DNA from: Pseudomonas putida
GTDB taxonomy: Bacteria > Pseudomonadota > Gammaproteobacteria > Pseudomonadales > Pseudomonadaceae
Assembly (NCBI RefSeq): GCF_030159595.1
Contig: NZ_BSKJ01000001.1
Coordinates: 434,001 to 498,000 of the forward strand
Direction: 5' to 3'
Length of the DNA: 64,000 nt
Translations under genes and position numbers: made by a program
Part shown: positions 43,708-53,049 of the stretch, piece by piece
How positions within the stretch are numbered: the stretch's first letter is position 1
Layout: each line of letters starts with the position of its first letter
The notes under the pieces: generated by a model
The model's database searches: none
Told to the model about the DNA's origin: nothing
The model's input: the letters and a program-made list of their open reading frames with translations, nothing else

Positions 43708-43994
43708 GAGGCGCTCTCCCGAGGCACCGCGACCGTGGCCGCATCATTGGCCGATTCCGCGTTCAGGCTGATGCCTTGGCGGATTTCCTGTTCCAGTCGC
43801 TGCAAAGGCGCACTGTCGAGGTTGGGCAGTTCGATCTCGCGCTCTACTTGCGTGCGTAAGGCGTGCATGGCCCGGCGCGCCTGGCCCAGTCCGCGCCCCA
43901 GGGTACGCGCCGCCACCGGCAGGCGTTCCGGGCCCAGCACCAGCAGCGCGACGACGCCGACTAGCAGCAGTTCGCTGAAGCCTACCTCGAACAT
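43704..43994 (-). CDS. tatB: Twin-arginine translocase subunit TatB
   Basis: A 96-residue TatB. The short helix [24 protein letters not shown] is at residues 3-26, with Glu8 and the hinge GPERLP typical of TatB, followed by an amphipathic charged helix. It overlaps tatA and tatC by four bases each (ATGA), so the three are translationally coupled. The tail is shorter than E. coli TatB (171), as in many secondary sets. Confidence 0.93.
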   Translation of the reverse strand: MFEVGFSELLLVGVVALLVLGPERLPVAARTLGRGLGQARRAMHALRTQVEREIELPNLDSAPLQRLEQEIRQGISLNAESANDAATVAVPRESAS

Positions 43995-44227
43995 CAGGCC
44001 TGACGGTCCGCTTGAGGCTGCTGCGTGGCCTGGCCGGTCAGCGGAGCCTGCTGCTGTACCTGCGCCTGGCCAGCGCCATTGTCGTCGCTGTTACCGCCCA
44101 TGGATTTGCGAAAGCCCTGGATCGCCTCGCCCACATCGCTGCCCAGGCCCTTGAGGCGCTTGGTACCGAACAGCAGGAATACGATCAGCAGTACGATCAC
44201 CAGTTGCCAGATTCCAATGCCACCCAT
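43994..44227 (-). CDS. tatA: Twin-arginine translocase subunit TatA
   Basis: A 77-residue TatA. The membrane helix [20 protein letters not shown] is at residues 2-21, followed by [22 protein letters not shown], the hinge and amphipathic helix. The Gln-rich tail is variable. The ATG was chosen to give the canonical MGGIGIWQL start. It leads a tatABC operon headed by a PhoB-box-like site, and diverges from gspK. Confidence 0.95.
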   Translation of the reverse strand: MGGIGIWQLVIVLLIVFLLFGTKRLKGLGSDVGEAIQGFRKSMGGNSDDNGAGQAQVQQQAPLTGQATQQPQADRQA

Positions 44228-44280
44228 TGCGACCACTCCTGTAAGGTCATGAAAAGGAAGGGTAATCCTGCCTCGTGTAG

Positions 44281-44298
44281 ATGACGTACACATGACGG
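44281..44298 (-). promoter_or_regulatory. PhoB-box-like site upstream of tatABC
   Basis: On the minus strand CCGTCAT-GTGT-ACGTCAT: two seven-base units resembling CTGTCAT (6/7 and 5/7) with the 11-base period of Pho boxes. It lies 54 bases upstream of tatA. Confidence 0.5.
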
Positions 44299-44372
44299 AC
44301 GGTCATTGCCATCTACCTGCAACACGCCGGGTGTTGACTGGCGTCTTTATTCTGCGAGCGAGGCACGCACGG

Positions 44373-45338
44373 ATGGGTGGCAGGCAACAGCAGGGGGCGG
44401 CCCTGCTGATGGTGATGGTGGTGCTGGCGATGCTGGCGGCGGGCATGGCCTGGCTGGTGGAAGACGGCCGGCGTCAGGTGGATGAAGTGCGCCTGCTGCA
44501 TCAGCGGGTGCAGGCGCGGGCCATGGAGCAGGCCGGCTTGGCGTATGCCGAGCAAGCCCTTCGCGACCCCGCCTGGCGGCTTAGCCCGTTGTTTTGGCAG
44601 GCCCTGCGTGGGCAGCCGTTGAACTATGACTTTGGCGCCGGCCAGGCACAGTTGCGGGTGCGCGACCAGCACACCTGCTTTAACGTCAATACGCTGCTCG
44701 GCGCCGATGGCGAGCGTGCAGAGCGCCAGTTGCGCTACTTGCTGGGTGACGACATGGCGGCCGAGCGCCTGGTCGATGCGCTTGCCGACTGGTTAGACGC
44801 CGATAGCGATACCCGCCTGCAAGGCGCCGAAAGCGCCCAGTACCTGCGTCAGCAACGACCACGCCTGGCGGCCAACCAGCCGATGCTCGACACCAGTGAA
44901 CTGAACCTGCTGCTGGAGCCCGATGCGGCCCGCCAGGCTCGTTACCCGATGCTGTGCGCCTTGCCCCAAGTCACCGGTTGGCGCCTTAACGCCAACGCCC
45001 TCGGGCTGGAGCACCTTCCGTTGCTGGAAGCACTGTACGAAGGGCGCTATTCGCGGTCCTTGCTCAGCCGCATCATCAGCGGGCGGCCGGCGTCGGGGTA
45101 TGTGGATGCAGGTGCCTTGCGTCAGGCGTTGGGGGCGGTGGATGACGAAACGTTCGAACGGCTAAGCGAAGGGTTGCTGCTGAACAGCGGGTATTTCCTG
45201 TTGCAGTTGTCGTTCGAGGAAGAGGGGCGGGCGATACGCAGCGAGTTTCAGGTGGAGGCGTTGGGGGTGGTGCAATGGCATGCCCGGGTGCCGGCGCAGC
45301 AGGTGCGGGTGCGTAGCCGCGAGCCGATCGCCTGGTAA
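44373..45338 (+). CDS. gspK: Type II secretion minor pseudopilin GspK (XcpX-like)
   Basis: A 321-residue GspK. The prepilin signal RQQQG is cut before AALLMVMVVLAMLAAGMAWL, and position +5 is Met, not Glu, as normal for GspK. Length and the large C-terminal globular domain fit the family (SAM-like fold; ADWLDADSDTRLQGAE). It would cap the pseudopilus tip with GspI and GspJ. It lies apart from the main gsp operon, divergent from tatA and separated by phoX and the lipoprotein gene. The ATG giving a short leader was chosen; the frame stays open 81 bases upstream. Confidence 0.9.
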   Translation: MGGRQQQGAALLMVMVVLAMLAAGMAWLVEDGRRQVDEVRLLHQRVQARAMEQAGLAYAEQALRDPAWRLSPLFWQALRGQPLNYDFGAGQAQLRVRDQHTCFNVNTLLGADGERAERQLRYLLGDDMAAERLVDALADWLDADSDTRLQGAESAQYLRQQRPRLAANQPMLDTSELNLLLEPDAARQARYPMLCALPQVTGWRLNANALGLEHLPLLEALYEGRYSRSLLSRIISGRPASGYVDAGALRQALGAVDDETFERLSEGLLLNSGYFLLQLSFEEEGRAIRSEFQVEALGVVQWHARVPAQQVRVRSREPIAW

Positions 45339-45345
45339 GTTTCAC

Positions 45346-45441
45346 TGGCCTCTTCGCGGGTAAACCCGCTCCCACAGGGACCGCACAGAATTCAAAACCT
45401 GTGCAGTCCCTGTGGGAGCGGGTTTACCCGCGAAGAGGCCA
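45346..45441. repeat. REP pair 5 with near-perfect extended palindrome
   Basis: Copies at 45347-45380 and 45408-45440. The stem continues inward with GGACcGCACAG/CTGTGCaGTCC (one mismatch), so about 45 bases per arm can pair around a 10-base loop. It lies between convergent gspK and phoX. Confidence 0.9.
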
Positions 45442-45477
45442 GTACAGCCAGCACAAGGCTGGCTGTGTCATCGCAGA

Positions 45478-47553
45478 TCAGGCGGTGCCTATTTCCCCGC
45501 CATCATTACGCTGAATCACCACCGTCGAAGCTCGCGGCCGTACCGTGGCCCCCGCCGGCGTAGCATCGGTCGCCTTGTCGGTATAAGGCCAGTTGCCCGG
45601 GTGCTGAATGTTCACGAACAGCGTCTTGTTGTCCGGGGTAAAGGTAATCCCGGTCACCTCACACTCATTCGGCCCAACGAAGAAGCGGCGCAGGTTCACC
45701 TGATTCTGCGCGTTCACCGGCACCTGCTTGCCACTGGCATCCACCAGGTCAGAAGGAATCACTGCCAGCAGCTGGTCGTTGGTGTAGTCAGTGAGGGTGC
45801 TTTCACCGTTGTCAGTCTCGAACCACAGCACGCCACGGCTATCGAAGCTCATGCCGTCAGGGCTGGCGAACTGGTTCAGTTCGGTCAGGCCGGAACGGTT
45901 GATGTCGGCAGTACCGGCCGCGTTGGCGCCGAACACGAAGATGTCCCAGGTGAAGCTCAGTTGGTCGTCACTGTCGTGCCAGCGAATGATGTGGCCATGG
46001 CGGTTCGGGCCGCGCGGGTTGGCTGCATCGACCTTTTCCGGGGTGCGTGCACTGTTGTTGGTCAGGGTCAGGTACACATCGCCGTTCAGCGGGTTGACCG
46101 TGGTCCATTCCGGGCGGTCCATCGGTGTTGCGCCCACTGCATCGCCAGCCCCACGGGTGTTGAGGATGATGCCGGGCAGGTCACCGTACAGCGCTCCCAA
46201 TGTGCTGCCGCCCGTGGTGGCGGTGGCCACGTCCAGCAGCAGCCAGACGCCGGTGCCGTCGGCATTGAAGCGGGCCACATAGAGCTTGCCCTGGTCGAGG
46301 TACTTGGCGCCGGTGGCCAGGCGGTCGGCTGGGTTGGCGTCGGCGGCGTCCCACACAGCGGTGGATACCCACTTGTACAGGTACTCGTTATTCGAGTCGT
46401 CACCCATGTACCACACCAGCGGCTTGCCGGCGACCGGCAGGCCTGGGGCGCAGCCCTCGTGGCGGAAGCGGCCCAGTGCGGTGCGCTTGGTGGCCAGGGT
46501 GCTGCTGTTGTACGGGTCGATCTCGACGATGTAGCCGTAGGTGCTGGCTTCGTTGCGGTAGTCGTCGGTGGCGCTGGCGCCTTTGACGGTCACATCGAAA
46601 CGGGCGAACTCGTCGGCCACTTCGGTGCTATCACCCGCAGCGGTTTCCCATTTGTACTGGCCACTGGAGGTCCCTACGCCGATGCGGCGCTGGTCTTCGG
46701 GGCGGGTGTTCTTGTTGACGAAGATGCCTGGCCAGTTCTCTTCACAGGTCAGGTAGGTGCCCCATGGGGTGTAGCCGTTGCCGCAGTTGTTGTTGGTGCC
46801 ACGGCAGTGCGTACCCGCAGTGGAGTACTTGGTCTTGACGTGGTCGGTGCCACGCAGCGGGCCGGTGATTTCCATGCGCGAGGCGGTGGTGAAGCGGCGG
46901 TTCAGCGGGTCGTTGTCGACCACCTGCCAGCGGCCGCTCACCTTCTGCAGGCGTACCACGCCCGCGCCATGGGCGTTGATTTCCTTGCGCACTTCTTCGA
47001 CCGGGCGCTTGCCGTTGACATCGGTGGTCGGGCCGGCCGGGTGCAGCGCGGCGGTGTCGATGTACTCGAAGTTGATCGCCAGCAGGCCGTCTTCGGAGCT
47101 GCCGTTGATGGGGAAGAAGTGCATGCCGTCATGGTGCATGCCCATGGCGTTGGCCTGGTCGGTCGAGGTGTTGCTGCCGTCGGATTTCCACGGGTTGCCG
47201 TTGCTGTTGATCGGCGTGCCCCAAGGGGCCAGCACATAGGCGCTGTAGCCGGCGGCCACCACGCAGGCGTCGGTACGCGAGCCCGGGATGGACTGGAAGC
47301 CCAGCGCCAGTTTCGGCACTTCCGGTTCGGTAACAGGCGGCTCGGTCACCGGTGGCTCGGTGACCGGATCATCGTGATCGGAACCACCACCGTCGAAGCA
47401 GCCTGTCAGGCCGGTACCGGCGATCATGGCGATGGCGGCGCCCAGGCTACCGCGCATCACGCTGCGGCGGCTCAGGTAGGCGTCCATGACGTTGGCCATC
47501 GGCAGGTTGCCGCTTTGGTTCCGGTCCAGGTTGTCGCCGGTATCTCGACTCAT
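45478..47553 (-). CDS. phoX: PhoX-family alkaline phosphatase, Tat-exported
   Basis: A 691-residue PhoX-type Ca/Fe-dependent phosphatase. The N-terminus has a twin-arginine motif (SRRSVMRGSLGAAIAMIAG, about residues 28-46) directly followed by a lipobox-like LTGC and a linker of three PVTEP repeats. Family motifs are GTYLTCEENWPG, LWFETDNGES and LFVNIQHPG. It releases phosphate from phosphoesters at the cell surface or outside. Neighbouring dedicated Tat and Xcp systems suggest a Tat-then-T2SS route, as reported for P. putida phosphatases. AAGGA precedes the ATG. Confidence 0.93.
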   Translation of the reverse strand: MSRDTGDNLDRNQSGNLPMANVMDAYLSRRSVMRGSLGAAIAMIAGTGLTGCFDGGGSDHDDPVTEPPVTEPPVTEPEVPKLALGFQSIPGSRTDACVVAAGYSAYVLAPWGTPINSNGNPWKSDGSNTSTDQANAMGMHHDGMHFFPINGSSEDGLLAINFEYIDTAALHPAGPTTDVNGKRPVEEVRKEINAHGAGVVRLQKVSGRWQVVDNDPLNRRFTTASRMEITGPLRGTDHVKTKYSTAGTHCRGTNNNCGNGYTPWGTYLTCEENWPGIFVNKNTRPEDQRRIGVGTSSGQYKWETAAGDSTEVADEFARFDVTVKGASATDDYRNEASTYGYIVEIDPYNSSTLATKRTALGRFRHEGCAPGLPVAGKPLVWYMGDDSNNEYLYKWVSTAVWDAADANPADRLATGAKYLDQGKLYVARFNADGTGVWLLLDVATATTGGSTLGALYGDLPGIILNTRGAGDAVGATPMDRPEWTTVNPLNGDVYLTLTNNSARTPEKVDAANPRGPNRHGHIIRWHDSDDQLSFTWDIFVFGANAAGTADINRSGLTELNQFASPDGMSFDSRGVLWFETDNGESTLTDYTNDQLLAVIPSDLVDASGKQVPVNAQNQVNLRRFFVGPNECEVTGITFTPDNKTLFVNIQHPGNWPYTDKATDATPAGATVRPRASTVVIQRNDGGEIGTA

Positions 47554-47692
47554 CAGGGTGTCCTTATGTTGGCTGAGTTAGAGGAAACCGCGACTTTAGT
47601 GCGCAAATATGATGATTCATTGGCAGAAATGTTAACGGGCTTTTAAAACGGCCCGCTCTTAGAACATTCTCTGACAGATCAATTTGGAATGA

Positions 47693-47721
47693 CTGTCGGA
47701 ATTCTGCCATCAAACTGTAAT
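47693..47721 (+). promoter_or_regulatory. PhoB-box-like triple repeat upstream of the lipoprotein-gsp operon
   Basis: CTGTCGG-AATT-CTGCCAT-CAAA-CTGTAAT: three seven-base units with 5/7, 6/7 and 6/7 matches to CTGTCAT, exactly 11 bases apart. The last unit ends 44 bases before the operon's first ATG. Confidence 0.7.
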
Positions 47722-47765
47722 GCCAACGCCGCAACATCCGGAGCCCTGAATGAACATGGATAAGG

Positions 47766-49418
47766 ATGGCGGGTTCGATGGCAAGCAGCATGCACAGGCG
47801 CGAAGTGATCAGCTGGATGGGTGTCGGGGCCTTGGCCCCGCTGCTCGGCGCCTGTTCTGCTTTTCCGGCACAGCAGGGTGGTAACGCCCGCGTCGACCTG
47901 CTGTATGTGGCCGATACCCTCGATGCCCGCCAACCCGGCCAGGCTGTGGTGCCGGCGACTCGCCTGGGGCCGGTCAGCCACCTGGGCCGTGCGCCTTGGA
48001 TGACCGGCAGCAGCGCCAGCCTGGCCTACCCGCAACTGGCGCCGTTACTCGATGCCAGCCAGGCAAGTACAGCCCAGCTGGGCGGTTATGCGGTGCTGGC
48101 GGCGCTGCTGGAGCAACTGCGCGCAGAGGCCGGCGCAGGTAACAGCCTGACCCTGGAAAACGGCCAAGGCTGGAATGGCAGCGGCCTGGCCTACCTGACC
48201 CAAGGCGAGAGCGGCGTACAAGGTAGCCAGCTGCTGGGCAGCGAGGCGCGTGTCAGCAGTGACGAACGCGTGCTGTGGCCGCAGCGCAGCCAAGGGCTGT
48301 ACCGTCAGGCCACCGCCATTACCTTGGCTGCCGGGCTGGCGGATGCGCAGCGTCAGGCATTGGGGCTGGAGGCCTTGCACGTCTTCGAGCGCGGCGGTGC
48401 CCGTATTGCCGTGGTCGGCGTGACCGACCCTTACGCCCAGGATCAGAAAGCCTCTCTCAAGCAGTGGTACCAGTCACTTCAACCCGTATTCGAGCAGGCC
48501 CGGCGTGAGGCCGACCTGGTGGTGGCCATGGTCGACGTGGGCACAGGCCCTGGTTTGTGGCTGGCTGAGCGGATGCCGCAGGTTGATGTCGTGTTGTGCG
48601 CTCGTGGCCAGGACTTGTGGCCAGCGCCGGTAGAGGTGACCCAGGCCAGCGGCCGCCGCGTGCCGGTGCTGTTTGCCGGATGCCGGGGCAGTGGTGCCTT
48701 CCGCCTGCGCTGCCAGCGCGTGGCCGGGCAGTGGCAGTTCGACGGGCGTTTCTTCCCCGCGTTCGAGCCGCAACTTGTCCCCGCCGCGCAACAACGCGTG
48801 GGGCAACTGCAGGCAACCTTGCGCCAACAGCGCGCCGGCCACGCGGCCTGGCTCGACCAACCGCTGGCCCGCGCACCACAGGCCTTGTGGCGTCGCGATA
48901 CCCGAGGTGGCAGCTGGGACCGCCTGCTTCATCAAGCCTTGGCCGACGACAGCAGCATGCCCGTGCTGCTGCCGGGCCTGCGCTATGACTACCCGCTGCC
49001 TGCGGGTGCGTCCATCACTCGCGAACACCTGATCAGCTTGACTGGTGGCTACCCGGCGCCCGTGGTCGAAGCGCCGGCCCGGCAGGTGGAGCAAGTGCTG
49101 GAAAACGCTGCAGAGCAGCTGTTCGGCGATCCGCTGCTGCTGGACAACAGCCAGGACCTACCGCGCTGGCAGGGCCAGGCCTGGGGTGTCAGCTACAGCC
49201 CGCAAGGCAAGCGCATCACTGGGCTGGAGCCGGTGCAGGGCCTGTGCCGCACCTTCGGCCTGCAGTTTGAAAGCCAGGCGGGCGAACCCCTGTGGCAGCG
49301 AGTGGAGGCCTGGCTCGCTCGCCAAGTGCCCGGCTGGCAACTGGCGCCGCTGCAATGGCCTGAAGTGCGCTATGTGCAGGGGCACCCGGGCTGGCACCCA
49401 CGGCAGCTTGCCTCGTGA
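47766..49418 (+). CDS. Degenerate SoxB/5'-nucleotidase-like lipoprotein, probably catalytically dead
   Basis: A 550-residue exported protein. RREVISWMG and a lipobox LLGAC (Cys30) give a Tat-like lipoprotein signal. The rest aligns by eye with SoxB (5'-nucleotidase superfamily) in order and spacing, but every metal motif is changed: SoxB DTHAQ is DTLDA (50-54), GGDTWQGS is ENGQGWNGS (131-139), SHNG is VDVG, GGHTHDGVPAPVE is CARGQDLWPAPVE (278-290), and no N/H-H/W-E-F motif is found. It heads the gsp operon and is coupled to gspC (GTGA overlap). A structural or accessory role in secretion is inferred. Starts at 47778 or 47790 are also possible. Confidence 0.75.
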   Translation: MAGSMASSMHRREVISWMGVGALAPLLGACSAFPAQQGGNARVDLLYVADTLDARQPGQAVVPATRLGPVSHLGRAPWMTGSSASLAYPQLAPLLDASQASTAQLGGYAVLAALLEQLRAEAGAGNSLTLENGQGWNGSGLAYLTQGESGVQGSQLLGSEARVSSDERVLWPQRSQGLYRQATAITLAAGLADAQRQALGLEALHVFERGGARIAVVGVTDPYAQDQKASLKQWYQSLQPVFEQARREADLVVAMVDVGTGPGLWLAERMPQVDVVLCARGQDLWPAPVEVTQASGRRVPVLFAGCRGSGAFRLRCQRVAGQWQFDGRFFPAFEPQLVPAAQQRVGQLQATLRQQRAGHAAWLDQPLARAPQALWRRDTRGGSWDRLLHQALADDSSMPVLLPGLRYDYPLPAGASITREHLISLTGGYPAPVVEAPARQVEQVLENAAEQLFGDPLLLDNSQDLPRWQGQAWGVSYSPQGKRITGLEPVQGLCRTFGLQFESQAGEPLWQRVEAWLARQVPGWQLAPLQWPEVRYVQGHPGWHPRQLAS

Positions 49419-49840
49419 CACTCGCTTCGCGCCTGCTTTCGGGCGCTGGCCTGACCCTGGTCGGCTGGCTGGCCGCCCAGTGCGTGCTGCAACTGAGCCG
49501 CCAGCCGCAACCCGCCGTGGCACCGGCGCCCGCTGCCAGCCCGCTGCCTGGGCTGATGGTTGGCCACTGGCAGGCGCCCATCGACGACGGTGCAATCGCC
49601 ATGACCCGCCTGCCACTGCACTACCTTGGCGGCCTCAAGGCCCAGCCATTGAGCTCCAGCGTGGTGGTGCTGCGCTACGGCGAGCAAGTACGCACGCTGG
49701 CGCGTGGCCAACGTCTGGCGCCGGGGATCGTGCTGCAGGACATCGACAGCGATGGCCTGATTTTCAACAACCAGGGGCGGCGTGAGCGCCTGCCCTGGCC
49801 GCCACGCCCCGCCGTGACCGGCTTCAAGCGGCAAGGATGA
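49415..49840 (+). CDS. gspC: Short GspC-like type II secretion protein (XcpP-like, no PDZ domain)
   Basis: A 141-residue inner-membrane protein (GTG start). One helix (about residues 5-24) and a Pro/Ala-rich linker precede a homology-region domain (about 60-128; LPLHYLGGLKAQPLSSSVVVLR, then RGQRLAPGIVLQDIDSDGLIF) that contacts the secretin N0 domain. Typical GspC proteins have about 230-300 residues with a C-terminal PDZ or coiled coil, absent here. Identification rests on gene order and this domain. It overlaps the lipoprotein gene by four bases. Confidence 0.8.
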   Translation: MTLASRLLSGAGLTLVGWLAAQCVLQLSRQPQPAVAPAPAASPLPGLMVGHWQAPIDDGAIAMTRLPLHYLGGLKAQPLSSSVVVLRYGEQVRTLARGQRLAPGIVLQDIDSDGLIFNNQGRRERLPWPPRPAVTGFKRQG

Positions 49841-49843
49841 ACG

Positions 49844-51598
49844 ATGCCTGTTAGATACTGCGTGGCGGCCGCGCTGAGCCTGGCCCTGTCCATGGCCTAC
49901 GCCGAAGAGCCGGTGTTCGATGACAACGGTACGCCGATGTACGAGGTGAACTTCGTTGACACCGAGCTGGGCGAGTTCATCGACAGCGTGTCGCGTATCA
50001 CCGGCACCACCTTCATCGTCGATCCCCGGGTCAAGGGCAAGGTCACCGTGCGTACCGTCGACCTGCATGACGCCGATGCCATCTACGACATTTTCCTGGC
50101 GCAACTGCGTGCCCAGGGCTACGCCACCGTCGACCTGCCCAACGGCAGTGTGAAGATCGTCCCCGACCAGGCTGCGCGTTTGGAGCCGGTGCCGGTGGAG
50201 GCGGGCGGGCAGCAAGGCGAAGGCAGCGACAGCGTGGCTACCCGCGTATTCAATGTGCGCAACGCCGCCAACGAACAGGTGCTGGGTATCCTCAAACCCC
50301 TGATCGACCCACGCGTTGGGGTGATCACCCCGTACCCGGCAGCGCACCAGCTGGTGGTCACCGACTGGCGCAGTAACCTCGACCGCATCGCCAGCCTGCT
50401 GCGCCAGCTCGACCGCCCGCAAGAGGCTCCGAGCAATGGCAGCACCCAGGTGATCTACCTGCGCCATGCCAATGCTGGTGAAGTGGTCAAGGTGTTACGC
50501 GGGCTCAGCCAGGAAGGTGCGGTGCCGGCTGAAGGGGCGGGTGAAGGTGAGGGCAAGGACAGGCCCGTGGTGGCTACCAGTGGTGGCCCGGGCATTCGCC
50601 TTGAATACGAAGAAGGCACCAACGCTGTGGTCATGGTCGGCCCCGACAGCGAGCTGGCCGCCTACCGCGCCATTGTGGAACAGCTGGACATTCGCCGAGC
50701 CCAGGTGGTGGTGGAGGCGATCATCGCGGAGGTGTCTGACAGCAGCGCCCAGGAGCTGGGCGTGCAATGGCTGTTTGCCGACGAAAAGTTCGGTGCCGGT
50801 ATCGTCAACTTCGGCAGCAACGGGGTAAATATTGCCAGCATCGCCGGGGCTGCCGCCAGTGGCGACAACGAGGCGCTGGGTGACCTCTTGTCGACTACCG
50901 CCGGCGCCACGGCGGGCATCGGCCATTTCGGCGGTGGATTCAACTTCGCCATGCTGGTCAATGCGCTGAAGGGCAAGAGTGGTTTCAACCTGCTGTCCAC
51001 GCCCACCTTGCTGACCTTGGACAACGCCGAAGCGTCCATCCTGGTCGGCCAGGAAGTGCCCTTCGTCACCGGCTCGGTCACGCAGAACAACGCCAACCCG
51101 TACCAGACCATCGAACGTAAAGAGGTCGGGGTGAAGCTGCGCATCAAGCCGCAGATCAACGTCGACAACAGCGTGCGCCTGGACATCGTCCAGGAAGTGT
51201 CGTCGATCGCCGAGTCCAGTGCGGCCAGCGACGTGATCACCAACAAGCGCGAGATCAAGACCAAGGTCATGGTCGAAGACAATGGCCTGGTCATTCTTGG
51301 CGGCCTGATCAGTGACGAGTTGAGCACCAGCAACCAGCGCGTGCCGCTGCTTGGCGATATCCCTTATCTGGGCCGGCTGTTCCGCTCCGATGCCACCAAG
51401 AACACCAAGCAGAACCTGATGGTGTTCATCCGCCCGCGCATCCTGCGCGACGGGCCAAGCCTGGCGGGGCTTAGCGAAGACAAGTACCGCACCTTGCAGC
51501 AGACCACGCCGCTGCAACTGCCAGACTTGGCAGAAGGCACCCCGTTGTTGCAGGTGTTCCCCGCCAGCCGTGCGCGCCTGGAAGGCGGTGACTGGTGA
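49844..51598 (+). CDS. gspD: Type II secretion outer-membrane secretin GspD (XcpQ-like)
   Basis: A 584-residue secretin, short for GspD (about 650). The signal peptide ends at about residue 20 ([11 protein letters not shown]). An N0 domain follows ([18 protein letters not shown]), then N1 ([20 protein letters not shown]), N2/N3 ([18 protein letters not shown], then [21 protein letters not shown]) and the secretin core ([53 protein letters not shown]). It forms the outer-membrane channel. No pilotin gene is recognised; the neighbouring lipoprotein is one candidate for a helper. Stop overlaps gspE (TGATG). Confidence 0.95.
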   Translation: MPVRYCVAAALSLALSMAYAEEPVFDDNGTPMYEVNFVDTELGEFIDSVSRITGTTFIVDPRVKGKVTVRTVDLHDADAIYDIFLAQLRAQGYATVDLPNGSVKIVPDQAARLEPVPVEAGGQQGEGSDSVATRVFNVRNAANEQVLGILKPLIDPRVGVITPYPAAHQLVVTDWRSNLDRIASLLRQLDRPQEAPSNGSTQVIYLRHANAGEVVKVLRGLSQEGAVPAEGAGEGEGKDRPVVATSGGPGIRLEYEEGTNAVVMVGPDSELAAYRAIVEQLDIRRAQVVVEAIIAEVSDSSAQELGVQWLFADEKFGAGIVNFGSNGVNIASIAGAAASGDNEALGDLLSTTAGATAGIGHFGGGFNFAMLVNALKGKSGFNLLSTPTLLTLDNAEASILVGQEVPFVTGSVTQNNANPYQTIERKEVGVKLRIKPQINVDNSVRLDIVQEVSSIAESSAASDVITNKREIKTKVMVEDNGLVILGGLISDELSTSNQRVPLLGDIPYLGRLFRSDATKNTKQNLMVFIRPRILRDGPSLAGLSEDKYRTLQQTTPLQLPDLAEGTPLLQVFPASRARLEGGDW

Positions 51599-53046
51599 TG
51601 CTGCCCTATCGCCAGGCACGACAAAGCGGGGTGGCAATGGCCCCGGCGGAGCAGGGTTGGCAGCTGTGGCTGCGGCCCGATGCCGACAGTGCCCAGTTGC
51701 AGGAGCTGCTGCGTGTGCATGGCCAGCCCAGTGCGCTTGAGTATCTGGAAGCTGCGGTGTTCGATGAACGTCTCGGCCAGCTGTATCAGGCCGGTGATGC
51801 CGCCACTGAAGCGCTGATTGAAGGTATTGGTGACCAGGTAGACCTGGACAGCCTGATGAGCGAGATGCCGCGCATCGAAGACCTGCTGGAAAGCGATGAC
51901 GAAGCCCCGGTGATCCGCCTGATCAACGGCCTCTTCGGCCAGGCCTTGCGCCTGCGCGCTTCGGACATCCATATCGAAACCTTCGAGCAGAGCCTGGTGG
52001 TGCGCCTGCGGGTCGATGGCCACCTGCGCGAAGTGCTGCGCCCGCCGCGAGCGCTGTCGGCCATGCTGGTGTCGCGGATCAAGGTCATGGCGCGCCTGGA
52101 CATCGCCGAAAAGCGCCAGCCCCAGGACGGCCGCATCACCTTGCGTGCGGCGGGACGCGAAGTGGACGTGCGGGTCTCGACCCTGCCCGGCATCCATGGC
52201 GAGCGCGTGGTCATGCGCGTGCTCGACAAGCAGGCCAGCCTGCTGGCGCTGGATAACCTGGGTATGCCACCTGCCGTGTTGCAGGGCCTGCGCAGTTGCC
52301 TGGCGCGGCCCAATGGCATCGTGCTGTCCACCGGGCCGACCGGTTCGGGCAAGACCACCACCCTGTACGCCTGCCTCAACAGCCTCAACGACGGCAGCCG
52401 CAATATCCTGACTGTCGAAGACCCGGTGGAGTACGCCATCGCCGGCATCGGCCAGACGGCCATCAACCCGCGTGCCGGCCTGACCTTCGCCACCGGTCTG
52501 CGCGCCATCCTGCGCCAGGACCCCGATGTGATCATGCTTGGTGAAATCCGCGATCAGGAAACCGCGCAAATCGCCGTGCAGGCTAGCCTCACCGGCCACT
52601 TGGTGCTATCCACTCTGCACACCAACAGTGCCGTGGGGGCGGTGACCCGCCTGCGCGACATGGGCATCGAGCCGTTCCTGATCGCTTCCTGCCTGCGTGG
52701 TGTGCTTGCCCAACGCCTGGTGCGGCGCTTGTGCCGTTGCGCCGTGGCACACCCGCTGCAACCCGCCGAGCGTGACCTGTGGCCAGAACTGGCAGCGTTG
52801 GGCACCAGCTACCATGCAGTCGGCTGCGAGCAGTGCCAGGGCAGCGGCTATGTCGGGCGCCTGGGCCTGTATGAATTCATCGAGCTGGATGCCGGGCTGA
52901 TCGGCTTGTTGTACGACGGCGCCAGCGAGCTGGCCATGCAGGATTACCTGGCCGAGCGCCGGCAGAGCCTGGTGGCGATGGCCAGCGATTGTCTGGCCCG
53001 TGGTGAGACCAGCCTGGCCGAAGTGCTGCGTGTGGTGCAGGGCTGA
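51598..53046 (+). CDS. gspE: Type II secretion ATPase GspE (XcpR-like)
   Basis: A 482-residue ATPase. N-terminal GspE domain, then Walker [11 protein letters not shown] (about residues 246-255), Asp box, Walker [10 protein letters not shown] and His box [12 protein letters not shown] four-cysteine zinc motif (CRCAVAHPL ... CEQCQGSG) is at about 380-420. It powers pseudopilus assembly through GspL and GspF. The ATG overlapping the gspD stop was chosen. Confidence 0.96.
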   Translation: MLPYRQARQSGVAMAPAEQGWQLWLRPDADSAQLQELLRVHGQPSALEYLEAAVFDERLGQLYQAGDAATEALIEGIGDQVDLDSLMSEMPRIEDLLESDDEAPVIRLINGLFGQALRLRASDIHIETFEQSLVVRLRVDGHLREVLRPPRALSAMLVSRIKVMARLDIAEKRQPQDGRITLRAAGREVDVRVSTLPGIHGERVVMRVLDKQASLLALDNLGMPPAVLQGLRSCLARPNGIVLSTGPTGSGKTTTLYACLNSLNDGSRNILTVEDPVEYAIAGIGQTAINPRAGLTFATGLRAILRQDPDVIMLGEIRDQETAQIAVQASLTGHLVLSTLHTNSAVGAVTRLRDMGIEPFLIASCLRGVLAQRLVRRLCRCAVAHPLQPAERDLWPELAALGTSYHAVGCEQCQGSGYVGRLGLYEFIELDAGLIGLLYDGASELAMQDYLAERRQSLVAMASDCLARGETSLAEVLRVVQG

Positions 53047-53049
53047 CGC

